Source: Harmothoe impar
Lineage: Eukaryota > Annelida > Polychaeta > Phyllodocida > Polynoidae
NCBI GenBank assembly: GCA_947462335.1
Contig: OX381714.1
Span: 15,038,618-15,102,617, forward strand
Reading direction: 5' to 3'
DNA: 64,000 nucleotides
Translations under genes and position numbers: made by a program
Shown: in pieces, positions 46,696-59,000 of the stretch
Layout: every line of letters begins with the position of its first letter
Position numbering within the stretch: the stretch's first letter is position 1
The notes under the pieces: generated by a model
The model's database searches: none
What the model saw: the letters and a program-made list of their open reading frames with translations, nothing else
What the model was told of the DNA's origin: nothing

Positions 46696-48196
46696 CACCG
46701 TATAAACCTATGCTAGTATAATTCCAGATCAGTGAGCGTGGCAGGCCGCAGCGGTAGGTTCCTGCCCAGGCCGAGAAGGTGGTGCCCCAGTCGCGCTTGC
46801 TGGTTCCTGCTCTCTCCAAGAGGTGGCACGCCCGCGGCGCTGACGTCACGTATATTAGCAACCACTCCAAGTGTTGTCACATCACTTTAAAAGGGCTCTC
46901 CGGGCGGTGATTCAAACAGTTGTTGATTCCCATCCGTGCGAGCAGGAACCTGCGACACTGTTCTCAAATTTTCTTAAATTGGAGTATACTGGGGGTGGTT
47001 GCTGGGATACGGGGGCTGTTAGTATTCTAGCCATCTGTGATTGTATTTGGGACATAGGGGTATTTATTGGATTGTTGTAATTTATTCTGAGATTGTTGTA
47101 TTGATTCTGATATTTGTTGTGTAAATATTATGTATTTATTGCTGTGACTTAGCTGCTGTGTTTGTTTAGACCTGTGTTAGGCCCTAATCCATTTTAATGT
47201 TATTGCGATATGGGAGATGGGATTGTCCCCTATTTATACCTGTGGTATTATTTATTGGTATTATATGTCACTTAAAAAGTTGAGTGTGACAGTATTTGTA
47301 ACTGTGATATTTTCTCAGTTTTTAATAAACTATAGGCTGATATTTGTGTGCTATAGATTTCCACCACACCCACTGGCTTGTCTTCTCACTTATGTCATAC
47401 ATGTATATAAGTACCGGTGTTATATTAATGATATTATAATAACAGTAATTCTACTTAGTGGTAACCATGGTTACTTAATTATATATTAATTGTTAGGCGG
47501 GATGCAAAGTACTTAATACAAAGGCCTCTAAGCTTTATCTCATTGCCATGGTAACTGTTTCCTATTAGTAGTTTTACTGGACTAACCCCACTATCAATTA
47601 TAGGGTTCTAATAACACATGTAGTATTCTAGCCATCTGTGATTGTATTTGGGACATAGGGGTATTTATTGGATTGTTGTAATTTATTCTGAGATTGTTGT
47701 ATTGATTCTGATATTTGTTGTGTAAATATTATGTATTTATTGCTGTGACTTAGCTGCTGTGTTTGTTTAGACCTGTGTTAGGCCCTAATCCATTTTAATG
47801 TTATTGCGATATGGGAGATGGGATTGTCCCCTATTTATACCTGTGGTATTATTTATTGGTATTATATGTCACTTAAAAAGTTGAGTGTGACAGTATTTGT
47901 AACTGTGATATTTTCTCAGTTTTTAATAAACTATAGGCTGATATTTGTGTGCTATAGATTTCCACCACACCCACTGGCTTGTCTTCTCACTTATGTCATA
48001 CATGTATATAAGTACCGGTGTTATATTAATGATATTATAATAACAGTAATTCTACTTAGTGGTAACCATGGTTACTTAATTATATATTAATTGTTAGGCG
48101 GGATGCAAAGTACTTAATACAAAGGCCTCTAAGCTTTATCTCATTGCCATGGTAACTGTTTCCTATTAGTAGTTTTACTGGACTAACCCCACTATC
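46696..48196 (+). mobile_element. 1.5-kb insertion of unknown class in block E copy IV
   Basis: AATTATA (46,689-46,695) is repeated at 48,197-48,203 as a 7-bp duplication. The uninterrupted paralogue at about 36,225-36,235 reads ACTATAATCATAGGG. The first 300 bp is GC-rich, with TGACGTCA at about 46,841 and TTTAAAAGGG; the rest is AT-rich with AATAAA at about 47,323. It contains a 601-bp tandem duplication, so the original insert was about 900 bp. The ends are not TG...CA and no terminal inverted repeat is evident. The identical 90-codon frames in the two repeats are not recognised. Confidence 0.6.
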
Positions 48197-48221
48197 AATT
48201 ATAGGGTTCTAATAACACATG
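47020..48221 (+). repeat. 601-bp tandem duplication, apparently perfect
   Basis: 47,020-47,620 and 47,621-48,221 look base-for-base identical. The unit includes the right target duplication and 18 bases of flanking block E, so the duplication came after the insertion. Confidence 0.95.
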
Positions 48222-49079
48222 TTGTGCTTCACGTTGAGGAAATATAGAAACTGAACCTTCCCAGTGTGTCAATAAGTACGCTTTTCCCCAAAATGAAGGT
48301 GTGTGAATAGCAAGATGTTTGTGCCCGAAACAGTGTTTGAGAACAATCAACCTGTCACAAACCCAATGCACCATATATGCCTTTTTTCCTATTACCATCT
48401 CCAACTATAGCATGACAGATATTGACAGAGGTTCATGAGCATTGGACCAACTGGAGAGTTTAGGTAGGGCTTCTGTGGTCTTTATCTGTCAGCCGCCACT
48501 CTATTCCCACATATCTGTCCTTTTCACCAGCCCCTTTCTAAAATTTCTACTCTAGCACTCCTACACTGTCCTCGTTAAGCCTTTTTCTTCTTTTACTGTT
48601 ATGTCTACCCTGACAGCTCGCATGCAATCCTCCTATCACCCTCAATCTGCTTGCTTGGGGTCCTTTTGGGTGCCCTGCAGAATTACCAAGAGACACCATT
48701 GTAGAAGTATTGATGCAAAGGAACTACAGCTATGTAGTGACCTAGGTCAGCAGAGGTCTTTCGTAGAAGCATTTGGATACTAGTGAATGGGGATATGGAT
48801 AACAATGCTGGGTATCAGGAAGTAGAGATGTGTTGTTTTGCAGCAAAATAAATTCAGTTATTTATAAAACTACAGTAGTTATGTTTTTTTTTCAGAATTG
48901 TGACTTCTGGAATACTGTGAGCACTGAATCAACCATGAAATACTGCATTTACCTATATTTGGGCACTGTCCAGTATGAAATGGCATTGAGCTCCAGGTTA
49001 CCTTCATGCACTAGCCATAACCAGCTATGTAGTGCTGTCTCTAGATCGATCATAATGGAGGCTTTAAAATGTTTAGATA

Positions 49080-50000
49080 GATAAATGTTTCCTAGTTGTC
49101 TAATTAACATGGCTTTCGTTCCCAATTTAAGCTTTAAAATGTTTGCCTTAGTTATATTACAAATATGACAGATCTTTGTGGGTAGCATGCTGTCTAATGA
49201 TAACATAATATTTGCTGCCTTTGTCAGTGTAATCCTAATTCTGTTTGCTGAATACTGAAGGGGCAAGTCATTCTGTCTAACCATTTATGGTGCGGTAAAA
49301 CAAATAATACATGTGTGAACAGCTTAGAAAGCACTCAGGGCAAGGCCAATACAACCTTTGATGTCCAAGACATCTACAATAGGTTGGTCTGTAAAGGATG
49401 TAAGAGACACAAAAGAATAATTCATGAGCCTATCCATTGTGCAATGGTAGCACAATGGCAATGGCAGTACACATTATACAATAGGAAATGCAGATCGAGT
49501 TTGCAGCAGTTTGTCAATACAAATGATGTAAAAACATTGTTGAGAGCTTAAAACATAATGCAAAAATATGGCCAAAGAGAAGAGCTATTTGTTTGTTATT
49601 TAGATCCATCTAAATCTTGATTTTTGAAGACCTTTCTAACATTAGACATACATGATATCTATAACAAAAGATACAAAATCTGGGCCTAAAATATCAGAGC
49701 CAAACAGGACGAGTATGGCAGAATGTAATGTGCCTACTCATATACCTCTGAGTGGAACAGGAAGGATAAACCTACAATGTACAGAACATTGATATGACAG
49801 ATGGTAGGCTGTGCTCCCAGAGAGTGCTAATTTTGGGGTTGAGCCATTTGTTGCAGGACAGCTGTATATATCCTTACCAAAACCGTACAGAATATGAGAC
49901 TTTAGTATGGCATGATAACCTTAATTCCTTGACATTATCTGGAGTTCTTGGTTTGGGGTTGACGAGGTGTTTGCTCTCCGCCACTACACTCAGATCTGAG
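49080..50000 (+). repeat. Block D, copy IV
   Basis: AATACTGAAGGGGCAAGTCA, AAGCACTCAGGGCAAGGCCA, GTAAGAGACACAAAAGAATA and GGCTGTGCTCCCAGAGAGTG match copies II and III. Confidence 0.85.
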
Positions 50001-50225
50001 CTCTTTAAACGCTGAATTAAGCATGGGGAAAAAGATTTGGATTTTTTTTTAGGTTTTGAGGTTTAAGTGGAGGGCTAGTTTGGTCAACAAATTTAATTGC
50101 TGTTAAGCGAAGAAGTAGACAGATCTGAAGAGTACAAAGATACTTGTTACCTTTTTTTGTAATTGCTAATGGATTCCTCAAAAATATCATCCATACAAGA
50201 GCTGGAGTATTGAACTGTTTTGCAT

Positions 50226-50600
50226 GCACAATTGCGATTTCGACAATACGTTGTCGTTTTTTCTAAGCTACTAGCAAACTGTCCTTATTAACCCACTACC
50301 ATGAGCAACTCCTCTTCAGGCAGGCAAAGCTTTTCCAGGAAATGTCTTAATAGAGGGCATTGTAATGTGCACATTACAATGGCGTATTTATGTCCAGTGG
50401 GTGTTTTATCCATTACTGACGTTGCAGCTGATGAGGCAGACTGTATAATCCTGGAGTAGGGAGTGCAGGAATAGGTGATTTAGATTTCATGTTGGAATCC
50501 TTAAAATCAGTCATCATAAGCCAAAACAGTTTTAGCGATTTTGTGGAAATGTCTTTTCCAAATATTTGTTGATATGATAATTAATAAGCTGGGGCTCTAC
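50226..50600 (+). repeat. Block F, copy IV
   Basis: Diverged partner of 10,190-10,600 (TATAATCCTGGAGTAGGGAG, AAACAGTTTTAGCGATTTTG). Confidence 0.4.
50358..50381. repeat. Perfect 24-bp palindrome
   Basis: CATTGTAATGTG followed directly by its exact reverse complement. Confidence 0.9.
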
Positions 50601-51608
50601 TAACCAATTTCCTTCCTCGATTCTCACAAAAAAAAAGCTGTCAGATCATTGTAACATGGATAATCGGATGTTATGGTTTGTTTTTATTTACATCTGTTTA
50701 GGTCCAATTGTTGAGAATAGGTCCGATCTGACCACAAAATCAGTTATTGGCGTCCCAACTGCAATTGCAATTTGACAGAATTGAACTTGATTAATAATTG
50801 CAAATCATTAAGAATACTGAGGTTGAACAATTGTTGTGTTTTGGTTGGTCTTACGAGTGGGGGATCCAGGATTGTCTAGAGGGGGGGCCAAACCTGGCCA
50901 ATCTGGAGTGACTTTTTGTTTCCCACACGTGAAGCTCACCAGTTATACAAATAGGGGAAGTGGTTATTTTGTCAAAATGAAGTTAGGAATGCGGTCTGCA
51001 GCCTAAAATATGGTACTCATCATGAGAAACAAGAATCTGGCTTTCGTTTTTGATTTTGAAAATTCCTACCCCCCCGTACGCCCCCTCCGAAGATAAAAAG
51101 TCGGAAAATAATTAATTAATTCAATTAAAAAATTCCCACATAGTGTGCATCCCTTAATATTCACATCAAATCACTTTGAGGTGAAATGTAAAAATATAGT
51201 GGACTAAAATGAGCTATTTTGAAGTTTTGGGATAATGCAAGATGGCCGCCATTGGCAAAAACACTGATTTTCAATGTAATTCTATCATTATTTGGTCTGC
51301 CACACCTGAAATCTCTATAGAATCACTTTGCTATGGTGTATAATGACATTCTGCACCAAAGTCAGCTATTTTGAAACTTTTGAAAATTTTAAGATGGCCG
51401 CCAATAGCCGGAAACATTGCTTTTCAATGTAATTTTATATTCATATTTGGTCTACCATGCATGAAACCCATACAAAAGCACTTTGATATAGGATGGTCAG
51501 CTATCATTAAGTTTTTTCAAATTTCAAGATGGCTGCCTTTGGTAAAACTATTTATCGTAGAAGGTCCCCAAAGTCAGATTGCTGGTTATAGGTGGGTATC
51601 TGGATGTA

Positions 51609-52133
51609 CCATAAATACCCGCGTACTACCCGCATCTTGCGTATAACCCACACCCCGACTAGGGGTCTGAGTGGTCCCAGGGAAAAACCCTTCATATAAC
51701 CTGCACCTAGACTTTTGTAAAATAGCTACATGTACATGTATTACCCATACCCCCCACCCCTCTGCCAGCAGTTGAATGCTGTTTACCTGCCCTAGCCTAG
51801 GAGGCTAGGTAGAGTGAGTAGGGGTGGGTGGTGGGGAGTTGTAACCGTCAAATAATAAAACAATGTATCCTGGGGACTTGAGGTGGGGGGGGGGGATTGT
51901 TGTAAGCTGTGACCACTAAAGGTGCTGCCTACCGTGGGTGGGGACTGATGGGAGTGGGAGGTGTGACGCCCAAAGGAGCTGGAGAAGGGGAGGGGTCATT
52001 TTACAGCAATTTCTCGAATTAGAAAATCCAAGGACCCTCGTATTACCCACACCTAGACTTTGGGAAAATCCTCAAACCTGCACTGGCGTTTTGGTGCGCG
52101 CACTTCCCATGGGTAGTACGCGGGAATTTATGG
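51609..52133. mobile_element. 525-bp MITE, CCATAAATNCCCGCGTAC ends, TA duplication
   Basis: The left CCATAAATACCCGCGTACTA and right TAGTACGCGGGAATTTATGG are inverse with one difference over about 23 bp. TA flanks both sides (51,607-51,608, 52,134-52,135). It sits in the loop of the foldback element. The inner text is GC-rich with CCCACACC motifs and no long frame. A worn relative begins at 4,220. Confidence 0.85.
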
Positions 52134-52299
52134 TATATGTACCAAAGTACCAAAAATCATAGGAGGTGCAAGTCACAGGATCTTTTTGAGTTTGCAGGCT
52201 TAGGGATGCAGGTTATTTGTGAGATGCCAGTTATATGCAAGTATTTACCGCGGTATCTATGGTTGGAAAATTCTTTAAAAATCTTGGTAGAGCCTACAT

Positions 52300-53280
52300 A
52301 TTAGAATGTTTATAGCATGAACAATTAATGCAATATACAAAATTCACAGAGTTAAACAAAACCTCATCTATCTCAACGGGGGCACCACAGGGATCCCAGA
52401 TAACAGTAGTGCCTGCTGGAATCTCTGTATGATTTGTTCAGAACATGATAGATGACTAAGGACAATGCATTATGAGAAGGAGAGACCTGTTGCTTGTGTT
52501 ACCTAAATATAAACTGGCATAGAACAGCACTCTCATTCTGATAATGGTACTCTTTGTAGGTACACTTTGTAGGAGAAATTTTTAGGCCCATCTAACTCCA
52601 AACGCTTTCAGAAATTAGAAATTACATAACATATGGTAGCACAAGTTTTGTTCAAACTCACTTCTTCACCGAAAAATTGGGAACCTTTTCACTACAATAA
52701 GGATCTCATCCTTAATAAGAGTCACTGACAGGAATCAAGTGGTCAAAGGGTTAACATACTTTGCGTAAATGCTGCGATACACATAAAAACTACGTTACAG
52801 ATACCCACCCAGTATCAATTAAATTACCAACACCCTTTTGATTGGATTAAACACATACCCTTTTCTCCCCTTTTCCCATATTACACAGTTTAACCCAATA
52901 TGGAAGGCTACCTAGGTATCTGGACAATGAGGCTATAAATGTAGGGGTTGGTTACTGGATCCATTATAGGATGATTCCAAAATAGTCTCAGAAATAGCAG
53001 GTAATCCACCAGATAGTGGAATTTACATACAATAGATAACAATAGGAGTGAAGTCTATTCATTAAAGCAAATTCTACAGGAGATAATCAATGTATGACTG
53101 TCATATGAGGACCTGATTCAAACTACACTTTACCTATAATGCAAAACAAAGGCCCCATAACTTTAGCTAGAAAAGCTCTTGTAACTGACAGCAATTTATT
53201 TCTTAAGCTTTTGAGTGAATTTAGTTTTGATTACAATTGTCCTATGCAACATTCTACATTTCTTTCTATAAAAGATTTGA
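52300..53280. other. Loop of the foldback element, no gene
   Basis: AT-rich single-copy sequence between the arms with no recognisable coding region. No partner was seen elsewhere in the window. Confidence 0.5.
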
Positions 53281-54063
53281 CATTGCTTTTGTCTGATGAC
53301 AGCCATTTTGGATATTTTAGAAACAGTATCAGTATAGGTTTCCTGTGTAATTGACTATATAAGAATGTAATAATACGGACCAAGTATGGACATGATTAAC
53401 ACTGAAAAATGATGTTTTTTTCCCAATGGCGGCCATCTTGATTTTTCAAAAGCTTCAGAATAGCTGACTCTAGTGCAGTATGTCATTATACACCATAGCC
53501 AAGTGATTCTATTGAGATTTCAGGTGTGGCAAGCCAAATATGGATAGAATTACATTGAAAAACAGTGTTTTTTGCCAATTGCGGCCATCTTGAATTTTCA
53601 AAAGTTTCAAAATAGCTGACTCTGGTGCAGTATGTCATTATAAACCATAGCAAAGTGATTCTATAGAGATTTCAGGTGTGGCAGACCAAATATGGATAGA
53701 ATTACATTGAAAAACGGTGTTTTTTGCCAATGGCGGCCATCTTGAATTATCCCAAAACTTCAAAATAGCTCATTTTAGTCCACTATATTTTTACATTTCA
53801 CCTCAAAGTGATTTGATGTGAATATTAAGGGATGCACACTATGTGGGAATTTTTTAATTGAATTAATTAATTATTTTCCGACTTTTTATCTTCGGAGGGG
53901 GCGTACGGGGGGGTAGGAGTTTTCAAAATCAAAAACGAAAGCCAGGTTCCTGATTCCCATGATGAGTACCATATTTTAGGCTGCAGACCACAAAAAATGT
54001 GCGCTAACCACCCCCCCTAATACAAAGGGGGTATGGAGGCATGCCCCCCAGAAATATTGTTGA

Positions 54064-54349
54064 TCAGTAGACCAAAATCTTCATCAACAACAAGACTTAG
54101 TCACTCTTTTTTTTCTCCATTTGTCAATTACAACATAAGTGTCTTGTTCATAATGCCATTAGTAAGGAATCAGCAAAGATCTAGATTAGTGTCGGTTAGT
54201 ATCATACTACAAAACCTATTGCCAATCTCACTTCAAATCCAGTGAATAAGCAATACATATCTGCTGTTGATTTTCTTTACCACTTTAAAGCCTTATAGAA
54301 GCATTTATCTATAAGAGCCACCAACATGGTGTCAGTTAGTAACTAGCCT
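54064..54349 (+). repeat. Block G, right part after the foldback insertion
   Basis: Continues the block G text (TAGTCACTCTTTT, ACATAAGTGTCTTGTT) seen uninterrupted at 19,735-19,985. Confidence 0.7.
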
Positions 54350-56477
54350 ACCCTACATTGGTGTATACATCATATTGAGCTTTCTGTCCTTAAAGTATCA
54401 ACAAGAATCTACCCTTTTAACCAGCATCTAACATCACTGGTCAACAACAGCAATCTTGAGACCCATTGCCAAGCTGTGTCCACTCAACTGAATGCTTCAC
54501 TTTTCATGCCCATCACACTTAGACCATCCATCTCAACTTTTGACTCCAAGGGCAGTGTAGGTTGGGCGGCTCTACTTCTTTTTGCCTCCATTCCCCATTG
54601 GGCAGTCAATAAGGAACTGCTCACTCCAGAACTGTTAATTCCAGAAATGCCAGAGCCCTAGGGAAAAGCAGTTTTGTCCATGCACCTTTTGTAAACAAGG
54701 AGGAAAGCCATTGTTCAGCGATTGGAGGACATTAAATCAGCAAATACTGTCAGCAAAAAACTTGTAAGAAATAGGAGACACAACATCCACAAACCATATT
54801 TCGATCCATCCTAAATTTGTCCCTGCAGGCAAAGACATTCAAGAAACATAAACACAAACATAAGCATAAACAGTTTGAAGTCATTTTCTTGAAACTTTTC
54901 CCAGCAAACATCAAATGGTAACCCCACACCTCTGTAGAGGTACCATCAAAGGTCCCATCTATTTAGTTTATCTTGAGTTTTTCTGTCATCGCTGGAATTT
55001 CTATCATACACTGTCAACTGGGACTGTCAGTTTGTCCACCCACCCAACACTATGGTAGTAAGATAATTGCATCTATTATCTTGACTAGGGAGCTTTGGTA
55101 ACTTCTACAGTCAACTTGTGACACTGTCAAATTGACATAGGGGCAGCTGTGCCTATTGGTATTCTCTTTCTGATATGACAAGGCAGGGTGTAGGGTTATC
55201 AAATTTGGGCCCTCCCTAAGGCATTGTATGTATTTTCTGGTGGGGCTTAACCTCTAATGATCATGACACTTGGCGATGATGAGCTAGTCTTGTAAAATGA
55301 TTGTGAAATCAATGGCAACTTATGGATGTTTTGAGACGATGTGGACCTAAGATATACATAGGGGTTTTCTACATATCACCATATTTAGCATTTCAAAGTA
55401 GTTAGATGTTTATATAACACCATAAGGTAGGGTGATTAGCTGTACCGCTGTGATCCAGGAAAACGCCCGTTTCTTTGCCCTTCTACAGTATTTTTGCATT
55501 TTCACTCAGAATGGAATGGAATATCAGAAATATTTTCACATCTCCTGAAGACCAAAGGTTTAAGCTTTCTCATGATGTAGTTTTATTAATTATTTAAAAC
55601 TAAAATTTAATGGTAAAATTGTTGCATATGCAAGGAGAATCTCTCAGACTAGCAGTCATTACACTGAGTGTTTTTTTTTCTGGAGTCTCTGAACTAGACA
55701 TATCTTCTATGTTCTCATTTCCACTCTAAGTGATATTGAAATGAGTTAATCTGGTGATCTGAGGGTATAGTAGACCCTTTAAGCTAGGTTTGGGCCCTAC
55801 CTCTGTCTTTCTATCATTATGTAAAGTACATCTACTCATGAAAAACAGAGAAGAGTAGCTCAAATCACCATTGAAAATTGATAAAATCGTAATGGAGTTT
55901 GAAGAGCTATTATTTAGGGTTCAAAAAGTTATTGCATGTTCGATTGTATTTCCAGTGGTTATCAATGGATTTTAGGTTATATCAGGAGCTATCCCTTGTT
56001 AATTTATGGGTTCCCTGGATTTAGGCAGTAACAGAATATTTACAAAGTCCATAAGTAATGATATAGATCAATAGGGTTATTCTAGGGTGATGTAATGGCT
56101 TTAATGTAGCTTTGGACTTTCTATTCTAGACTTATTATTAAGCATATTATAGAGCATTGAAATGCACCGTGTGGAGTGGAGAAAAGGCCCCTAGTGCATA
56201 GGTAATCACCCTGCCTAGAGGTGCATGCATGACCACCGTTCTCTGCTGCGGCCTATGGGGAGTCTTTCACAAAATAGTTTAGACTCTATTATATGTTCTG
56301 CCTAATAGAGATGGTTCCAAAGCAGATATCAATATACAGTCTCTTGCATTGCGTTCTAGACATGTTTCTCTTTCTATGGACAAGTCTCACATTATACTAC
56401 ACAAATTATTTTTCATTTAGGGGCAAAGTAGAGAAAGTACTTGATTTAAAAATCTTTGAGAAAACAAAGAGTTGTAC

Positions 56478-57536
56478 ACCGAGAAAAAAGTCAGCGTCAG
56501 CTGGACTCTCCCCAGGGTCAGGCACTGCCTGACTCAGGTAAGAGAGTCTGCTGGACTTTCACAAAAGTCAGGCTCAGCCTCCTTTGATAGTCCCATAAAG
56601 TTACTCCTATTTGAGAGTCAGCCTGATCCTTGTATGACAGTCAGGGAAGACAGATGTTCATACCAGAGTCAGGCTGACTTTCTATCCACAGTCAGGCAAT
56701 GTCTGACTTTGGGATAAGAGTCAGTTAGCCTGAGCCTTTTTTGTTTGCTACCAGGTGGGGACACAATGCAATATTGAGATTTAATGGTAGGGTATAAGAC
56801 ACCATTTTTGTGGATTTGGGAATTATATATATTGAGATTCTTAGTATTACCTCTGACATATGTTGGATCATGTATTTCGGTGTTGTTACATACCTATATA
56901 ACTGTTGGTCTGTGATTGCACACCCTTTCCTATTCAGGAAAACATAACTATTTTGTATGGGATTTATTTTTACAGATGTCAGGGAGGTAATGTATGTATT
57001 TAAAAAGATCATTCCCCAATGCAAATATGCAACTAGCCTTACTGTACAGAAGAGATTCCAGCTATGCCTGACTTTCATTGAGGCCAAAGTCCAACATTGT
57101 TAGACCCACATCCATATGTGAGTCCAGATTGGCTTGACTCTCGATAGCCAGAGTCTAGCATCGCTGGACTCTTGCTCTAGGTACAGTCCAGCATTGCCAG
57201 ACTACCCTTGAGTATGAAAGTCAGGCAGTGCTGAACTTTCGTACATGAGAGTCCAGCATTGCCTGACTTTGACTGCAGCAAAAGTCCAGAACTGCCTGAC
57301 TTTCATCACAACGAGAGTCCAGCACTGTCTGACTTTCATCACAACGAGAGTCAGGCAGTGCTGGACCATGGAAAGGCAAAAGTCCGGCAATGCTGGACTC
57401 TCGTTCTCATAAAAGTCAGGCAGTGCTGGACTCTCTCTACAGTCAAAGTCAGCTAGACTCTCACATGACGGTGGTTTTGGCGACATGGGTCTGACTATGG
57501 CATGTGAGTCCAGGTGACTCTCACATTTTCCTCTGT
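56478..57536. mobile_element. 1,059-bp non-autonomous element, GTAC duplication, iterated CAGGCAGTGCTGGACT motif
   Basis: The unfilled copy reads AGAGTTGTACCCTTATC (42,103). Here GTAC is duplicated at 56,474-56,477 and 57,537-57,540. The ends match as inverted repeats at about 25 of 31 positions (ACCGAGAAAAAAGTCAGC against ACAGAGGAAAATGTGAGA on the complement). Both sides carry many copies, in both orientations, of a motif of about 16-20 bp built on AGTCAGGCAGTGCTGGACT. The middle (about 56,760-57,060) lacks them. Overlapping frames on both strands are translations of the motif. Confidence 0.85.
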
Positions 57537-57574
57537 GTACCCTTATCTACCAAAGATACCCACATATATATAGT

Positions 57575-57930
57575 GTAGCGGAGGGGAGCAGCTGCGGGCA
57601 GCCATGGGAAGTCTGACCCACTAGGGGGAGGGGGTCCCATCTCAGAGCGCTATATAAGCGAGCACAGGGAGGCCTGTTGCTTGGGCTGGACTGCCGCGCT
57701 CCCTGAGTTACTCCTTGCATTCTGAGATTGACTCCAGACCTTTCACAGGGCGATAGTTTAAAGGAAATTAGCATTACATCTAGTGTTATACAGCATCACA
57801 ACTCCTCACCATAAAGGCTTTATTTACTACTTATACGTAAAATAGAGAACTCCTGTACATCAAAACTTCACCTCTCATCGTTTTCCATCCTAGCTCATAA
57901 GCCACCATCAATTACCATTACAATATGTAT
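57575..57930 (+). mobile_element. Promoter-like insertion, partner of 42,128-42,520
   Basis: TGTAGCGGAGGGGAGC, CTAGGGGG, TATATAAGCGAGC and CTGCCGCGCTCCCTGAGT in the same order as at 42,128, with moderate divergence. Confidence 0.45.
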
Positions 57931-58532
57931 CATGCTACTATCAATATCATTGCACAAAATCATATCAGTTTTTGTCATGTTGAGGGAAGAACAATTTTAA
58001 GCAATTACAGTATGACAGTTTTGTCTCATGTCAAATCCTTAATACAAGTCCCCAAACAAATGTGGGGATAATTGATAAATAAAAATCTGAAGCCTCCCCC
58101 TACCCATGAAAATCCCATAAACTAATCACCTTAACCATTAGTGAAAGTATTACCACATTGTTATTAAGCTAAAGATGTTGCCTCCAGACTTGATTGTTGA
58201 GACTTAACAACATGAGCCGCAATCAGGTAAAACACTTTCTGCACAAATGCGCCTCACTGTGTGGTTACCTCTGGGAGGTTCGTAGTAGCTCAACTGAATT
58301 ACAGCCTTGTTGTTGCAGCATGAGACATTTTAATGGTAGAATAATGTATAATTGTGCAGAGCAACTTCCAGATGTTTTCATAACATGTCTGCATATTTTT
58401 TATGTCTCTCCTTATATTAATATATGGCATAGATATATGCCAATAACATACTTCAATATATATGGCACCAAATACCATTTAATCTGTTGACATACCATTT
58501 TCATCAAAATACCCTTACAAACATTGCTACTA

Positions 58533-58640
58533 CCCAGTGGGCACAAAATTCAGTCCAACATTGAATTAACATTGTATCAATGTTTAATCAACATTGCCAA
58601 CCAGTTATCAATGTTGATTCAATGTTCTGTGCCCATTGGG
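58533..58640. mobile_element. 108-bp palindromic MITE, CCCAGTGGGCACA ends
   Basis: The left CCCAGTGGGCACA and right TGTGCCCATTGGG are inverse with one difference, and the interior (CAACATTGAATTAACATTG and its inverse) can also pair. Copy IV reads GCTACTACCAATT at 43,219, so the insertion duplicated TA (or TAC). Confidence 0.85.
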
Positions 58641-58649
58641 TACCGATTC

Positions 58650-59000
58650 ATATCATATTGGGAGATGGAGCTAATTTTAGAGCCAGGGAGAGGAGTAAAA
58701 GGCAAGGGAGAGGAGTATAAGGAGTGTTTGTGTAGTTTTAAAACTGTCTTTGCCGAATGCAGACCGGCAGGCAACTGGACCCATACAGATGGTGCCAGAT
58801 TGTAAAAGGAGCAGCTCCCTGTGGCTGCTGGGGGTGGCAGGCAGGTACAGCCTGATTTACTGCAGCGGGTCAGGTAACCGTGAGTGGCTCACCGTGGGGG
58901 CAGTTGGCACCGGTCAGCTGCTCGCTAACATGACAGCATCAGGAGCAATGCCCCTTACATGACCATTTTGGATCAAAGTTATTGGTGCTGGTCATATGTA
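58650..59000 (+). repeat. Block C (end part), copy V
   Basis: AGGAGCAGCTCCCTGTGGCT, ACAGCCTGATTTACTGCAGC and CACCGGTCAGCTGCTCGCTA as in copy IV. Confidence 0.8.

Larger units (their letters stand above)
45530..48980 (+). repeat. Block E, copy IV (interrupted)
   Basis: It matches 35,250-36,980 and 61,610-63,880. It is split at 46,696 by a 1.5-kb insertion and resumes at GGGTTCTAATAACACATGTT (48,204). A minus-strand frame (45,532-45,852) is the equivalent of the 165-codon frame at 61,619-62,116 but is truncated. Confidence 0.9.
50856..54063. mobile_element. 3.2-kb foldback element with subrepeat-built arms
   Basis: The sequence from GGTCTGCAGCCTAAAATATG (50,993) inward is inverted at 53,380-53,990. 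This pairing includes the CGTACGCCCCCTCCGAAG segment and the AATTAATTAATT run. Each arm holds about three subrepeats of roughly 150 bp that begin at AAGATGGCCGCC (51,240; 51,392; 51,526) or its inverse (53,428; 53,580; 53,732), with a worn fourth near 53,300. The outer ends are G-rich (left) and C-rich (right). The loop (about 51,560-53,280) holds an inserted MITE and no long open frame, so the element is non-autonomous. It interrupts block G relative to 19,690. A target duplication was not resolved. Confidence 0.8.
54350..58400 (+). repeat. Block B, copy V (close pair with copy IV)
   Basis: GTCCACTCAACTGAATGCTT (54,478) opens the fuller start, as in copy III. From 54,600 it follows copy IV closely to 58,400, apart from the element at 56,478-57,536. 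Confidence 0.9.

Noticed and set aside
47217..48090. Two identical 90-codon frames as a duplicated gene
   Set aside because: They are identical only because of the 601-bp tandem duplication. The composition is that of AT-rich non-coding DNA, and no domain is evident.
51240..53745. True YY1 binding-site cluster
   Set aside because: AAGATGGCCGCC differs from the usual AAGATGGCGGC core, so the resemblance alone is insufficient.
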